Positions 25,801 through 39,514 of a stretch of DNA of 64,000 nucleotides are shown in pieces. Under the pieces are notes generated by a model, which saw only the letters and a program-made list of their open reading frames with translations, was not told where the DNA came from and did no database searches. Within the stretch, counting starts at the first letter, position 1. Each line of letters begins with the position of its first letter. A program made the translations under genes and the position numbers. The DNA comes from Oasisia sp. SBJ-2009 (lineage: Eukaryota > Annelida > Polychaeta > Sabellida > Siboglinidae), in the NCBI GenBank assembly GCA_964017155.1, contig OZ024862.1:37043675-37107674 (forward strand), in the 5' to 3' direction.

Positions 25801-28800
25801 TCATACAATAACCCACCGACCCATAGGTCATACAATAACCCACAGGTCGTACAATAACCCAACCACCCACAGGTCATACAATAACCCACAGGTCATACAA
25901 TAACCCACGGGTCATACAATAACCCACCGACCCACATGTCATACAATAACCCACAGGTCATACAATAACCCACCGACCCACAGGTCATACAATAACCCAC
26001 AGGTCGTACAATAACTCACCGACCCTTAGGTCACACAATGACCCACCGACCCACAGGTCATACAATAACCCACTGATCTATTCCAGCAATAAGCAGTCGA
26101 TACATACATATGCTTTGTATTCATCTGTTTATGAATAACAATACTGCTGTTCAGCATGGACTGTGAACATGACAAAACCAGCAAGACTGCATTGAAAAGA
26201 CCATATTCTTCATAAGCCACTGGAGAAAGGCTATGGTTATATGCTAAATATTTTATTACGCTTACAGTGGCACAACAAGTTGTTTATTAACTTACATTCA
26301 CGCCAGTTATTACGTCCATCATTATCTCCACCCAAGTTTGATGAATTCAAATACACCAGGATTTGTTCTATATCCTCAAGACATGAACATGAATGTTACA
26401 GAATTTATGTCTACAATAAGAAGCCATTAAAACATGCAATAAGAGTGACCGTGACAGTGACCGTGACCGTGACAGTGAGTGTCTTCACCTGTTTGTTGGC
26501 TCTGGCAAACGTAACTATAAGTCGGAGGATGATGGCCGTCTCAGAGAAGTCCTTCTCTTTGTAGAGATCCGCGGCACAGATCACCCGGATGGCAAGGCCT
26601 GGACCTGCAGCGCACAATCAGTATCCCATGTTATCATATACAGACATTTATTTCATATTACTCTATTTGATATGTAAAAGAACCACCGAGGACGATGACA
26701 AAAACCCTACCAGTGACCACCCTCGGTGTCTGTGTACAAACGTCTGTTTAGCAGTAACATTCTGAGAAAGGCTGACAACTTTGAGTGAAACCTCATAAGA
26801 CCACAAGTTAACTACCACAATATATACAGATTAGTCTAGTTAACAGAACATTGCCAAGTATTGGAGACAATTAGAACTTGCTGTCGTGGTTAATTTTTTA
26901 TTTTGGTAGATAGATTGGCAACTTTGGCATTTTAGTATTTTCTATTATTTTAAGACGTTATCACATCATATATTTGCTATTGTTATACAAAACATATTAA
27001 AAATAGCACACACTGGTGAATACAATCCCACTGGCATGCGCACTGGTATACAATCAGCGTTGACTTGGTACCTTTAAATAAAAAATCATTCCAATGCCAA
27101 ATGTTTTTAAAATTAAAAAAATTGCGATTGCTACAAGTAGTCAACAATGTTCATAAATATCAATATCATAAAATAGATTTGGCAGTCCCAGAAATTAATT
27201 ATACAATCATTACAACTCATAACAACCAACAACAACCACATCACTCACCTGGGAACGGGTGTCGTTGTACTATTTCATCAGGCAGGCCCAGGTCACGTCC
27301 AATTGTTCGAACTTCATCTTTGTGGAAGTCTTTCAATGGCTCCACCACTCGGCCCTACACAAGAAACACCATCACGATCCCGATGCCCACGTAGATAATA
27401 GTTCACTTTTCTTGCCATTTTACCAAAAACCTCACCAAATTGTTTTATATGATATATGTGTGTGTGTGTATCATATTTCATATGAATTTGGCAAGCAAAC
27501 TTTTAGAAAAGTTGTTCTGAGTAAAATACAAAAGTATGCTGGCGAAATCCAACTGTCGTTGAAGAAGACGGCACCCAAAACTGTACATCCCATCTGTGTG
27601 GTGTAAAGTGCTCCATATCCAGACCATGTGAGTCAGAACAAGACCAGTCAGTGAATAGTGAACACAAATAAGCTGGACATCTGAAAGTGAGATTTAAGTG
27701 ACACATAATATTTGGTTCACCATTCCTATGTTCTAGATAGCAGATGTTTTTTAAATGTTAAATTCCCTCTGATTGTGTAAAGTGATCAAATGCTCTATTA
27801 CTATAAAGCACACAGAGCCAGCAGCAAGTGGTAGTGACTAAGTTGTGTATACCTGTTTGCGTAGTTGTCGCACAAGTTCTGTGTCATTATGATGTGTCTT
27901 TATCATTTCTGCCTTTCCACTGACCAGCTCGGAGGCACTCTCTATCAGGTCTGGCCTCAATGTACCTATCACAAGACAAAAGTGAAACATATAGTCTCCT
28001 CTCCCGCCATGTTAAATGCTAAATGTAGCATAGCTTTATGTAGAGACCCGTCCACCCGTCATTTGGACGGGTAAAAACGAATATGGACGGGTAGAAATAT
28101 GGGTGGACGGGTAAAAAATGAAGGACAATAAAAGGTCTTCCAAAACCATAGATATTGTTAGTTATGCCTTGAAAGTGTGTGTAAATGGTGTCAAATGTGT
28201 GTTTGTAGCCCATTTCAGGTCATTTGAAAGTTTTTAAACTAGCTTAACAGTTAACATTCATGTGTCCACCAAAACATGTGTGACTGGCTATAACTTTATC
28301 CTGCATAAAGCCCTGGAATGTAGCAATATTTATTTTTTGGAACATCCTCCTCAATTAATATAGCAGATCACTAAATAAGTTCACGGACATAACATACACA
28401 TCTCAGTTTACATAAACATGACCTCTGTCAAGCTTCACCTTTGCCAACAATATTGGTAATGTTTATATGTGTGCTTACTACTACTGAAGATCTAAACCAA
28501 ACATTCCTAGTATATTTGGTAATGTTCAGCTAGGACTTTGACATTAGTGTTTTCAATCCCTCAATCTGTTAAATCAAAATTTCGCATAATTTCAAATACC
28601 GATGACGAATCTTACCACACTAGATGACATCTACCCATAATGCAACACACCAAGCATAACTGTCTCCAACAGCATGTTGACCTTACATTTGTAACAAACT
28701 AACATCAGCACCCTCTCATGGTCATTTCACCATTACAATTTTCCCCGAAGTAGTAACTCTAACAAATGTTTAACAAGGTTTAACAGGTTTAACAAGGTTT

Positions 28801-31229
28801 AACAAGTTGCAGTCCTGAGCCAAGCTCCAGACGGAATGTGAAAAAGGCTATGGCTTATCGAGTGTTCACTAAATTATAAAAGTGTACATATATTAGTATT
28901 ATACTTAAAATTATAAATATACAAAATTATAAAATGCCACTAAAATGTTACTAATTAAAATACGTTGTCTCTAAAAATGTATAAGTACAATAAAACATAC
29001 ATGAAATGTCCTACAATAATAACAATTTATTATTATAATAAATAAATTAAAATAAATATATTAATAAACAATTTAATCATTATTAAAATAATTTCTTAAA
29101 AATGTAAGTGCTCAACCTAGGTATAGTCCACCCTTGCCAGATAATTGTCAATTTTATTTTCAAACATATTTACACTGCTGGCATTTACACAATCATGACA
29201 TGATTGATTCCAATCATTTATTGTTCTCTGGGAATGTCCAAGGTAGTGAGTGGCCATGGACAGGAGCCAGCACACTGTGACATTTGGCCAGGGGACATTC
29301 ATTTACAATGCCTCAACGTATTGATATCTGATCACCATTCATTAGAACTCCATGTTATTAGAAGTTGAACAAACCTTGTGCTAAGATGACTTCTTCTGTT
29401 GACAGATGCAGTTTCTCTGTCAACTCATTCGCAATCTGAACACAACAACGTAAAACCCATGTTAGTGTACATCAGCCACAGTGACCACAACACATCCGAG
29501 TCCTACACATCTGGACTTTTAAATTCAAGGCTATTCAAGGCGATTTCAAAATGATATTCAAGACTGTTTTAACGACATATGTACTTTTAAGTGCAGTAAA
29601 CTAAGTCAACATTAACAGTTTTACTCGGCTAAGAAATAATGGTGCCGACCACAATGAAATGTCGATTGCCCAATGTGTACACCCGAGTTATTTTTGTGCA
29701 TTCGCTTTTCCTTTTCCGGCTGCTATTCGTCACAACAATTGAGTCAAAACAATATTTTATTGACCTCAATTAAATCCAAGACATTTCAAGACAACTTTGT
29801 AAAATTCAAGGATTTCAAGGCATTGAATTTGGTCCAATCAAATTCAAGGTTTTTCATGACTTTCAAGGCCCCATACGGACCCTGCTACAGCAATGTTGCA
29901 ATTTTAAATACCTTTCGCATTCTGTAGGTCCATTCATTTTCACATTGGAATGTCAAACCCTCAAAAATGTTTACATTGCAATTAAATCTACTTAGCATTT
30001 GTTTGGTCAACAACCTACCGACAAGAACTTTAGTATTTCAACACATGTGTATTACTTTATTCATTTTATCTTTGCCGAAGTAATTTACCCGCATGAATGT
30101 GTCGCCAATGATCATGCGTTTCTCCTCTGGGTCTGCACACTGGTTCAAAATATCACTCTTCTGCTTTCGGAACTTTCCGTCTTTCCTTCCATGTGGAAAC
30201 ATAGTTGTGGCCGTGTAGAACTGGTGGGCCGCATTGACAGCTGTAAATACAATACACTCGACGTATTGAATGACATTCAAAAGTTTACATCCTTGGCATC
30301 ATGGCATAAACCGGTCATGGCGCTAAGATTTTATTTGAGTTAAATTTATTTTGGACTGATTTTTTTAAACGTGGATGCCTAGAAAAAATGCATCAAAGTA
30401 ATTTTGTTCATAATAATAATAATTAGGTAACTTCTATTGTACCTATAAAAACCAAACTCAGAGGCGCATCAATACAAAATGGTTAATCAATGTCAGTCAA
30501 TAAACAATTCCAGTTGTCATCAGATTGATTGATACGACAGAGAGCTACGGTGGATAGGCAACGTTCTTGCTGTCAAATCCTTTGGTTACGACCCTCTGTT
30601 CAACACTATATGTACCTGAGATTACCATTTTGGTAATTAGTATTTATAGGGAACACCAGAAAGGAAATGCACGATGTTATTAACATAGCATTCAGTGAGA
30701 TTAAACCAATCAGGATCGGGGAAATTGTGACTTTTCAAAAAGGTTTAAAGGGTTTTAATATAAATAAGTTGTGACGCTGGCTGTTGGAAAAAGAACCAAT
30801 CAACGCCAATTACCAATGAGTTTGAGGCCGATCGCTCGCAGTGACTCGGCCACCTGGTGGCTCTCGTCTTTGCGCATGAAGCCGTTGTCGATGTGTAGAG
30901 CGATGACCTGGTCCGGAGACAAGGCTTTCGAGAGCAGAGCAGCGCATACTGTCGAGTCGACACCTCCACTCACCAACAACTGGCAACACACAGATAGATA
31001 AATATATTTAATTCAGATCACACACACTAGTCGTTTCTGCAAATGTTTTAATACATATTTTTATTTAATATAGAGCCACATCCAATTTCAAATTGTTCGT
31101 GGCACTTTACATACATTAAAATACAAAAATACAAATACACACCAGAAGAAAAACACACAAAATATACTAGTGACATATATAAACAATTAAAAAAATCAAC
31201 ATAAGTAGAATAAGACAAATTATTTAAGC

Positions 31230-31263
<34 letters not shown>

Positions 31264-34200
31264 CTAAATAAAATATTGATAAATGTTTTGGAATGCTAGT
31301 CACTGAATCTTTGCCAGTTGACCAAGATGTCAAAAACATACAGGGAATGCATTGCGTTGCGTTGCTATTCAGTAGCTTACAATACCTTACAGTATAGCAC
31401 AGCATAGAACAGCACATTATAGTACATTACTTTAAATGACATTATTTAGTATTACAGCATAGAACATCCCATTATAGTACATTACATGTAATGACATTAC
31501 ATTACACTACAGTAGAGAAGAGATGTTAGCAATGCCTGTGCGGGTACGTACAAGTACTTTGTGGCTGCCCACGGCGGATCGGATGTACTGTATGCAGACG
31601 TCTTCCCGTGACTTGATCGTGAACGTGCCCCGACAGTCCGCTATGCCTCGCAGGAAGTTCTTCAACATGACTGCCCCGTTGTCGGAGAGGTCAACTTCCG
31701 GGTGGAACTGGACGCCATAGAGTCTCTCCTTCTCATTTGAAATGGCTGCAGTCACACAAACATACACAGTCACGTCACAAAATGCATCTCAAAGTGGTAG
31801 TTTTTGGCAAATTGTATGACAAAAAGGAAAACCTACTTATTATTAACATATATAATATTTTGATCTTAAATTTGCAACAGCAACGCCCTCTAGAGAATAC
31901 GAGTTCCATTTGTTTACTTGTGGCTCCCTCTGGGGATGTTTCATCATATAATTTGTCCCTCTGAAAAAATAAATATCTGTAAATAATGGTACCATTCCAC
32001 CCCCTCCCCTTCCATGTTAGTCTCGCTTAACCGACTGTTGGTCGGCTGTGTAACTACGCCGAGAAGACAGTCTGGTCATTTTGCCGGCGTTTGAATATTA
32101 TCCGCGTGATCTAAACAATGCTGCCACCTCACAGACACTGGTTAATCGTACCATAATTCTTATTTTATAAACAACTGTAAATTTGAATTTTTACTTATCT
32201 TTGTGTTCAATGTTGAAAGTATATCGGTATTTTTATTTCATAGTTGGCCGGAGAGCCAATCAGTGTTCTACCCTAATATGGGGTAAGGCCGCTATGGCGG
32301 TTAACAAATGCAGAGCATTAGTTTCCCAGGCAGAGCTGAGGGGCTTAAAGTGCTGCCATCTCACAGAGCCTGGGTAACCAAGTATGTCCATGCATGTGTC
32401 TTACCCGCTACGATCTGTCCGGACTGAGCAATCACTTGAAAGTCTGGAGCGACTTTGGTGATGGTGTCTCCATGAGTGAGTAATACCTGCTGGTTCTCTG
32501 TCAGCCCCCTGCAAGTCAACATCACCACTTCATGTTGACAGAAACAACCACACTTACCCACTGTCAACAGGAGAACTGCCCATCAAAGGGGTATTGCTGA
32601 CGATTTTTCTGTCATGGAAGTAATGCTGGAGATGTAACTGTGACACGTTTTCATGTTCTGATCGTTGTGTCTAAACATGTTTTGCACAAGTGGCTGTTGT
32701 AATACAACCGGCTTTGTCTTTGATATTTTCACGTTTATACTGACAATTCGGTGACCCAAATGTCAATTTGTTTCGGCAAATGATTGTATTTACAGCCGCA
32801 CCCTAACTTTGCCACCATCATCATCACCGATTTAGCTACACACTATTGTAATTAAAACCGTGACTAGTAATACAGGATTGACTGTACTCTCGACTGGGGG
32901 ATACTGACAAAGTTTTTCAAGGAGTTTTTTCAATATTTTGCCTATATGTATTTGCATATACATAATATACTTACTTGAACAATGGACTTTCAACCTTGAC
33001 TTGTATCGTATACTGGCCGTCCTCTCTCATACTGAGTGCTTTCACCGAGCCACCAAACTCCTTGTTCATCATCTGTACACAAACAACTACATGTCAGCAT
33101 GACAGACAAACACACATTGTTACGCATGCCTGTAGGATTATAACCGAAATCCATTGAAGTTGTAGTTCTGATAATGGCTTGATCTGGTTTTCCTCCCAAT
33201 GTCTTATACAATCAAGTATACTGACCAAGGGGCACAAAGTCTCTGAACAGTACACTGCACAACTTTTAAATAAATATTATTTCAGATATTCATCATGTCC
33301 ATATATAAAAGTATATCTATAAAAAGTATGTAAATAAATGTTTTTTAATACATCAATAAAAATAACATGTCTAAAAATATACTGGACCTACTGGCACTGC
33401 AATTACAAAGTACAATACACAACTGAATTCAAACACTTGTCAGTCCTCTTCACTAGGCTAAAAATAGCCTTTCTGATAACACATGACATTTTATTACCAG
33501 TTCTCATTGAAATTAAACCAATATACAATAAGTCTGCTATTTTACCTGATTAAAAATAAGACATTTTCACAACTGAAGACGCATAGCAGAAACAAAACAC
33601 TGAATAACGTAAGCATTTTCATGCAGATCTTGCAGTAAATTGACTCTCTACTGTTCCTGTAATGCAGTACCTGGAAGCCATAGCAGATGCCAAGGACAGG
33701 GAGTCCACAGCGGAAGATTGCAGGGTCATAGGTCGGAGCATCGCCAGCAAGCACTGAACTAGGCCCTCCTGATATGATAATTGCCCTGAGGATAACACAC
33801 AAGTACACAACACATGATTTGGCCTAAGAACAAAACATATGACTGCCACAACCTGAACCAGCCACTGAATTCACCACCAATACAAATACCTAAAGGTAAA
33901 CTCTTATACAGCACACAATCTAATCACCAGGATTGCTCAAAGTGCTTTACAATACAACCAACATACACAGGATTTTAAATTACACAATTTGTATCTCAAA
34001 TGAACATCAGTAACTTGTTAAAAGGCAGTTTCTAATCATTAGGATTGTATTTCACTCTTAAAATGTGAGTGAGTTTGTAGGTGTTTGTGTAAGTACATAC
34101 TTGTATCCTTTTTCCAGTATCTCAGTGACTGGGGTGTTTAGAGGAAGTACATCAGTGTTGATGCACAGTTCCCGCACGCGCCTGTCAATTACCTGAAAGG

Positions 34201-34728
34201 CATACACATTTACTATTATCATCTTCATTTACTTTCAAAAATCCATGCATGTAACTAAACAAATTGAAAAAACAGATGTTCAAAATGTTGCTATGTAATA
34301 CTGAGACATAAAATTAATCAACATCTGTACACATTGATACCTTGTCAGAAACGTTAAATTTGTTACCTAATAATAGAAGTTTACAATGCAACAAAATGCC
34401 TCTCGAATCTGTCAAACCAACCACTGAACCATGGTCATTTTTGTCAGCCACCTTCAGATATGAAAATCTATTGTAAACAATATTCAAATAATAATTCAAC
34501 ATTGTTGATCTTTAACAGAGTAAAGTTGAGTAAGCAAGTTTAATAATTCATATGAAAATAAATACACAGACAACTGCTGGGCCGAAATGTCTCAAGACTT
34601 TCATAAATACAAATAACAGGACTCGTAGCCATAGATCTTACTTTTCCATACTGTGCTCCGGCGTCTAAGATAACTACAGTTTCTTGTTCATTTGTCCCAT
34701 TTATGTTGTTGGAAACTTCCATATTCAT
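21825..34728 (-). CDS. GMPS: GMP synthase (glutamine-hydrolysing), 17 exons
   Basis: Cytosolic enzyme converting XMP, ATP and glutamine to GMP, the last step of de novo guanine nucleotide synthesis. Exons in transcript order: 34728-34642, 34192-34101, 33785-33671, 33072-32975, 32508-32405, 31745-31552, 30979-30814, 30240-30089, 29435-29375, 27965-27853, 27354-27249, 26604-26489, 25670-25545, 24659-24544, 23872-23742, 22724-22552, 21926-21825. All are GT-AG; the sum is 2052 nt (683 aa; human 693). The class I glutamine amidotransferase domain comes first: [10 protein letters not shown] near the N-terminus, nucleophile Cys94 in GICYGFQ, and His180/Glu182 in FHPEV. The ATP-pyrophosphatase P-loop SGGVDST lies at 234-240. 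The C-terminal dimerisation domain ends [11 protein letters not shown], as in animal GMPS. The chosen ATG at 34728 starts MNMEVSNN. Introns carry minisatellites, a LINE fragment and dispersed repeats. No frameshift or missing catalytic residue is seen. Confidence 0.96.
22777..22968. repeat. ACGC tetranucleotide and AC-rich microsatellite
   Basis: ACGC repeats followed by interrupted AC/GACACAC repeats, about 50 bp from the acceptor of GMPS exon 16. The long cysteine/valine-rich open frames here are artefacts. Confidence 0.9.
23365..23662 (+). mobile_element. tRNA-derived SINE, copy 2
   Basis: A perfect A box consensus (TGGCTCAGGGG) sits at 23374. The region up to the B box is shortened. The body matches the SINE at 2720, and the tail ends in TGCGCTATATAAAAAA, like the LINE tail at 54490. 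It is in GMPS intron 15. Confidence 0.7.
24088..24505. repeat. 42-bp minisatellite, about 10 units
   Basis: Near-identical 42-bp units (CAACCAATAACAGGGCAGCT start) in GMPS intron 14, ending about 40 bp from the exon 14 donor. The period is divisible by three, so several frames stay open on both strands; none is a gene. Confidence 0.95.
25020..25470. repeat. Dispersed repeat X, copy 2
   Basis: Second copy of the repeat at 20030, same orientation, with an extra segment of about 70 bp at 25368-25440. It lies in GMPS intron 13. Confidence 0.8.
25681..26075. repeat. 27/19-bp minisatellite at the GMPS exon 13 acceptor
   Basis: Units of ACAGGTCATACAATAACCCA plus CCGACCC, alternating with 19-bp units lacking the last part. 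The array starts within about 10 bp of the exon 13 acceptor (25670/25671). Confidence 0.9.
26446..26478. repeat. GTGACC/GTGACA hexamer repeat
   Basis: Short run of GTGACC and GTGACA units beside the GMPS exon 12 donor (26489). Confidence 0.7.
28020..28330. repeat. Dispersed repeat Y, copy 1
   Basis: Begins with clustered GGACGGGTA motifs and ends near GCATAAAGCCCTGGAATG. A diverged copy with matching ends is at 53785-54080. It is in GMPS intron 9. Confidence 0.5.
28845..29330 (-). mobile_element. LINE 3' fragment, copy B
   Basis: The minus strand encodes [20 protein letters not shown] and [15 protein letters not shown], the same C-terminus as 57848-58115. It is in GMPS intron 9. An AT-rich segment (28870-29100) separates two matching parts. 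Confidence 0.6.
31065..31235 (-). mobile_element. LINE 3' UTR fragment (same tail as 54165)
   Basis: The reverse complement matches the 3' UTR and tail of the element at 54400-54505 (GGATGTGGCTCTATATTAAAT, ACACCAGAAGAAAAACAC). It is in GMPS intron 6. Confidence 0.6.
31234..31261. repeat. TA microsatellite
   Basis: Uninterrupted TA run in GMPS intron 6. Confidence 0.85.
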
Positions 34729-36433
34729 CTTGGTTGTGAACTACAAAAGAGCATGATTACAAATTTTAGATAAAACATCAATCATGAATATATTCATGAC
34801 GAGTCTAAATCATCAAGTCTTTATAGAAATTAATCAGCATTTGTATACAAATTACAATTTCTATTTGTTTTAATTAACACATGGCACTATAATCACTAAA
34901 TCCACAATACATGTTCTCTATTTGCAACATTACACATGATGCTATTAAAAATGATGCCCAATTCTGTGTATCCATTTGTTCTTCTTTCAACAATACACCA
35001 GAAATGTGGATCAAATGATTAAAAACACATTGACATTAACTTAACAAACAAATGCCCTGATCACTTTGGAATGACTACTACATACAGTAATTGTAACAGT
35101 TCCAAAGAGAAACGCATTAAAAAAATTAAGCAACAACATGTATAATAAGAAATATACAATTGGCACTGAGACAGAATGATTTGGATAAATCCAGATACCA
35201 TTAACAAATTTGGCACAAGTTGACTGTCACAACCATGCAGCAGTTGTCACATGACCACAACAAGGCACATCTATTGTGACTTTTCCCTTCGTTTTGACAC
35301 GGTCCCTATACACTGTGCATTGTTAAGAAATATTGGTTGACTAGTCGCTATTCAAGCAACCATGCTTACTAAGCTTTGCTGAGTAATTTTGGTAATAAGT
35401 TGACCTAATGTGTAAGGTCAGCTTATACCAAACAGGCAAACTGAGTGTTGACGTGAAAGTCACCAGTCCGAGTCAGTTTAGTGTTGGTTGTAATTTTGTT
35501 TGGGATGTCACGGGTAAGTAGTCATCATGACACGGGTTATGTGGAAACGTCAAAATTTATTATATAATCGCCCATTAAACCTACTATTGTTACCATAAAA
35601 TGACATTGGCAACATGTTGATATCAACACCTTATTTGACCTTAATCTCTCAATTCCTCTTGTCTTATAAGTTATATAAGCAGAGGAATTAGTTTGTGTAG
35701 AACTGGATCATCATTCAACATGATAGGAATGAAATTGAAATCAGAATGGTTTTGAGTAGAATCTGAATTGCTTTGAGTGGAATCATAATTGGAATTGAAA
35801 CACGAAACATCACTGTCACTTGAACAGGAATAAAAAGTTTCTTGGAAATGGAAACAGATTCGTTGATATGGAATCAACCCCATGTCTGCTAGCAGGTGGA
35901 GGAACAACACATCAGGACTGTGTACAGTTACACTTACATAACAGATAATATACTTAACTGTAATTGTACCATAACTGTTTTTGATTTTGAAATTACCTAT
36001 TCTGCAATTGTACGCAACTGATTATTTGTAATTATAAGTGTATTTATACCAATTAAGATTAAATAACTGTAACACTGTGTTTAGACAAATTATGATTACT
36101 TACAAACATTATAAAAAATTATCAACTGTTGACTGAAACGTGTTCAATCATACAGAAACCCAAACGCTACGTTACCCAGGTTGTGGTTCTAACACGAATT
36201 GGTCACTCGACTGACACTACAATGCCAGTTGATAAAGATCTGTGAGAGCAAGTGACCTCGGAGGTCATCACTTGTTGCCAATGTCCAGGGTTCAATATCC
36301 CTAACTTTGTTAGCAAGACTGCAAGCTGGCACCAGACTGTGCTAGTCTACGCCATTTGACCCAGGGCTTCAATAAAGACTAGCAGTTCTTTGCACTTTGT
36401 CTTCCGAGTGCAACATAAAAATTACTAAAGACT

Positions 36434-36502
<69 letters not shown>

Positions 36503-36520
36503 TATAGAAAGTCTTTAGTA

Positions 36521-36575
<55 letters not shown>

Positions 36576-39514
36576 CATATAATGATCAGTCTAATCTGTT
36601 TATATATAACTTGGATCCAGATGTAGTAATTGTCATTAATGACTGTACTGCACAACAATGATGAATTTGAATATTTTTTTATTCATAACTGAAAGTATAA
36701 CTGTAGTTTAAATTTTAAAAATACAGTACTTGGATTGTGTTCTACAAAGCACAATGTAGTGATACGAAATAACACACATTATTAATAATACACTATGCTT
36801 ACATACACCTAGATCTTATTAAAAAAAAAAAATCATTTATACATGTACTTTGGGATTACATGTACTCATACCTATTAAAGTATTGATCATGACATTAGCT
36901 AACACTTATTTTAGAGGTTTTTTATGTTTCTATTGAAATCTATTTAGAATAAGAATTTCTGATTGTGATAATTTTTATGGTTGGATTTTCAGGGTTGTTG
37001 CGTTGAAATATTTATTGATTATATAATATAGAGATACATGTAACACTGGTGTAAGACTGAGTGCTGTTTGAAATCAGCCAGTGAGCACTAGCCAGGACAA
37101 TTGTTTTCTAAACTTTGGTTTGTATGTGACGTTTATAAATATCAGAAAAGAAACCTTTTCTAAGTTTATTTTTACTGAATGATTTACACCAAAGACTTGA
37201 ATTCATGCCAATGATAGTAGATATTAAAAAAATGCACTAATCTTCTTTCTCAAACTGTACTAGCTTTCACTAGTGTCCATGACCACGATTTTTATTCCTC
37301 TAAGATTAATCATTACAAAGGGTGCTTGGCTGCTGGTTTTCCCAAATTTTTCACTTTGATTTTTGTTAGTTTGACAGTGAAAATTAACTAGAAGGAATAA
37401 CAACAACAAAATTGTGCTTACTTCGTAAAATATGTGGAATGACAGCTAAGTGCACATATCAGTAGTGTATCACAGAAAGCAAGTTATATTGTGTCATCTG
37501 ACTTATATTTTTGTAGGTAAATAGAAGGTTTCTTTTCTTTTCAGGGAATGCATAGTTTACTATAACATTTTGGTGAACAACATTTAAAAGAATGACTATG
37601 CACATAACATTTTAGTGTGCAATTTAGTAGCATTTCTTGTAGTTCAATGCAATTTTGGGCTTATATGGAAGTAGTTAATGTAGTTACTGTACTACTACTG
37701 TTACCCCCCTGCCCCCGGTAGTCACCTAGAGTAGATTTGTAATTTACATTGTAGGCCAACAAATATGAAAACACATTAATTTAACGGGTCCTTAATTTTT
37801 GGGGAAAGTTAATGTGGTCCTTTCCTTTGGTATGTAAACCCCATAGAGACCTGAATAACAGTAGTTGCATGGACATGAAAGTGTTTCAAAAATGTAACAA
37901 CTAAACGTATGCATGACTGTTTCACTAAAAAACCTACAACCATGTGGTATCCGGATTAAGAACTTTTAGATCTGGGCACCTCTGCAGAATTCGGACCCTC
38001 CTAAATGTTCCCATTATAACTGTATCTTTGAAAAAAATTGATTTTGTTAATTCAATCATTTAACATCATCTTGCGCATATTTATGTTTTATAAACAGCGA
38101 ATCTTAGCAGACTTTTGAGGTCGAAAAGTCAGTATGGTCGGCATAAACAAACTGTTTGTCGATCATTCCGTGTGCACGGCGCACTGACACATGCACTGCT
38201 GCGCTTGCAACTGGCACAAATCGAATCACTGCTTCAGTATTTGGGTTTAAAAATGAAATATTTGTGAAACATAAATATATCTGGGAATGCTGATTGATCA
38301 TGTTTAAGATTAAGAGTTTGTATGAGGTGTCGAATATAGACACATATACAGTTATAATGGGAAAACTGGGGTGGGTCTGAAATCTGCATAAGTGCCTAGA
38401 TCTGAAATCATGACCATGTGTATGTTTTCATCCGAGCTAGCTCCTCGCCGGTGTTCGCCGAAACGGGGAATAACACGTCAGTATGCCACGTGTTAAGTAC
38501 TAGCATCAGCGTTAAATTTACGCTTCATGGTTAGCAGCATAACGAAATCTTACACAACTCACCCCTCAGATGAATGTGTTGCTGTTATTTATATCATAAG
38601 AATGTCATTTTAAACATCTCAAGAAAACATCGCATTTTGCTACCGGAAGTGATTGTTGCGCCGGAGACATTTTATCTATAACGCAGTGAATAAATAATTA
38701 ATATTTTAAAATAACTAATTACGTGTAGACAATCACCGTTTTTGTGTAGTATATATTACTTGTGTAAGTAATTATTTTATTATGTCTGAGGAATAAAATA
38801 TATCCCTTAAATCGCTGCAACACTGTACACCGCTGTAACCATGGCGCCGTATCGTCAACCAGAACGCGTCCCCGTCATATCACGCACCGTGTGTGTCAAG
38901 TGTTGACAGAAGTGGTGGTCTACACACTGTAGTCGCCTTGTAACGTATACTATCCAGAGACATTCCTACATTATTTGTCTACGTTCCTGTCAAAAGTTTT
39001 CAGGTTTGTTATGTAGGCATTCGAGATCATAATATGGCATGCAAATTTTTAAATTGAAATTTTACGACTGAATAAATCGAAGCCGGCCCGAAGCGTTCTG
39101 TAATAACTTGACAGTTGTGGTTTGGCGACAGAGACAGAACTCGGGACTAGTACCGGGCTTATCCGTTCACCACAACAGACATCACATGCGCGCATCACCG
39201 TCGGGTCTGAGCGTGAGGTTCCAAGTCTAGCCTACAATAATTTTTTATAAATATAATTATGTCTATTACTATGTGTGTGCTCTTTTTATGGCTTTTTAAA
39301 GTCAGTACTCTTTAATGTAATGATTTTTAAAATAAAATACGATACGAATACATCATTATCACACAGCGTTGTGCTGATAAATATTAACATTTTTAATTAC
39401 AGTTATTTAAATTCCACATTCAGACATTGGTAATTACAGAAGCCTTGTAATTAACATATGTATTGTGCCTACATTTTACCAGATTGCTGTTGTGAAAGAA
39501 TCTGGGCATTCATC
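34729..39514. other. Intergenic between GMPS and the unknown gene
   Basis: GMPS promoter side (34729 upward) and the left side of the 4-exon gene. Apart from the AT tracts at 36.4 kb, I see only short stop-bounded frames. The region 38640-39240 is less AT-rich and may hold the promoter of the rightward gene. Confidence 0.4.
36420..36572. repeat. AT microsatellites with inverted flanks
   Basis: TA repeat 36438-36502 is bounded by ATTACTAAAGACTTTCTATA and its exact reverse complement (ending at about 36523). A second TA tract (36524-36572) follows. Confidence 0.9.

Noticed and set aside
24088..26075. Regular repeats resembling CRISPR arrays
   Set aside because: Units are contiguous with no unique spacers, lie in introns of an animal gene, and there are no cas genes. 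They are minisatellites.
26241..26617. Open frames on both strands around the GTGACC repeat
   Set aside because: The minus frame is GMPS exon 12 plus read-through; the plus frame is its shadow.
35671..35910. 79-codon Ser/Asp/Asn-rich minus-strand frame
   Set aside because: Produced by short imperfect repeats; no splice context or family resemblance.
38104..38343. 79-codon minus-strand frame
   Set aside because: No family match, no splice context, ordinary intergenic composition.
38840..38910. ATG in good context (MAPYRQPERVPVISRTVC) as a gene start
   Set aside because: Stops after 21 codons; no acceptor or donor joins it in phase to the next gene with certainty.
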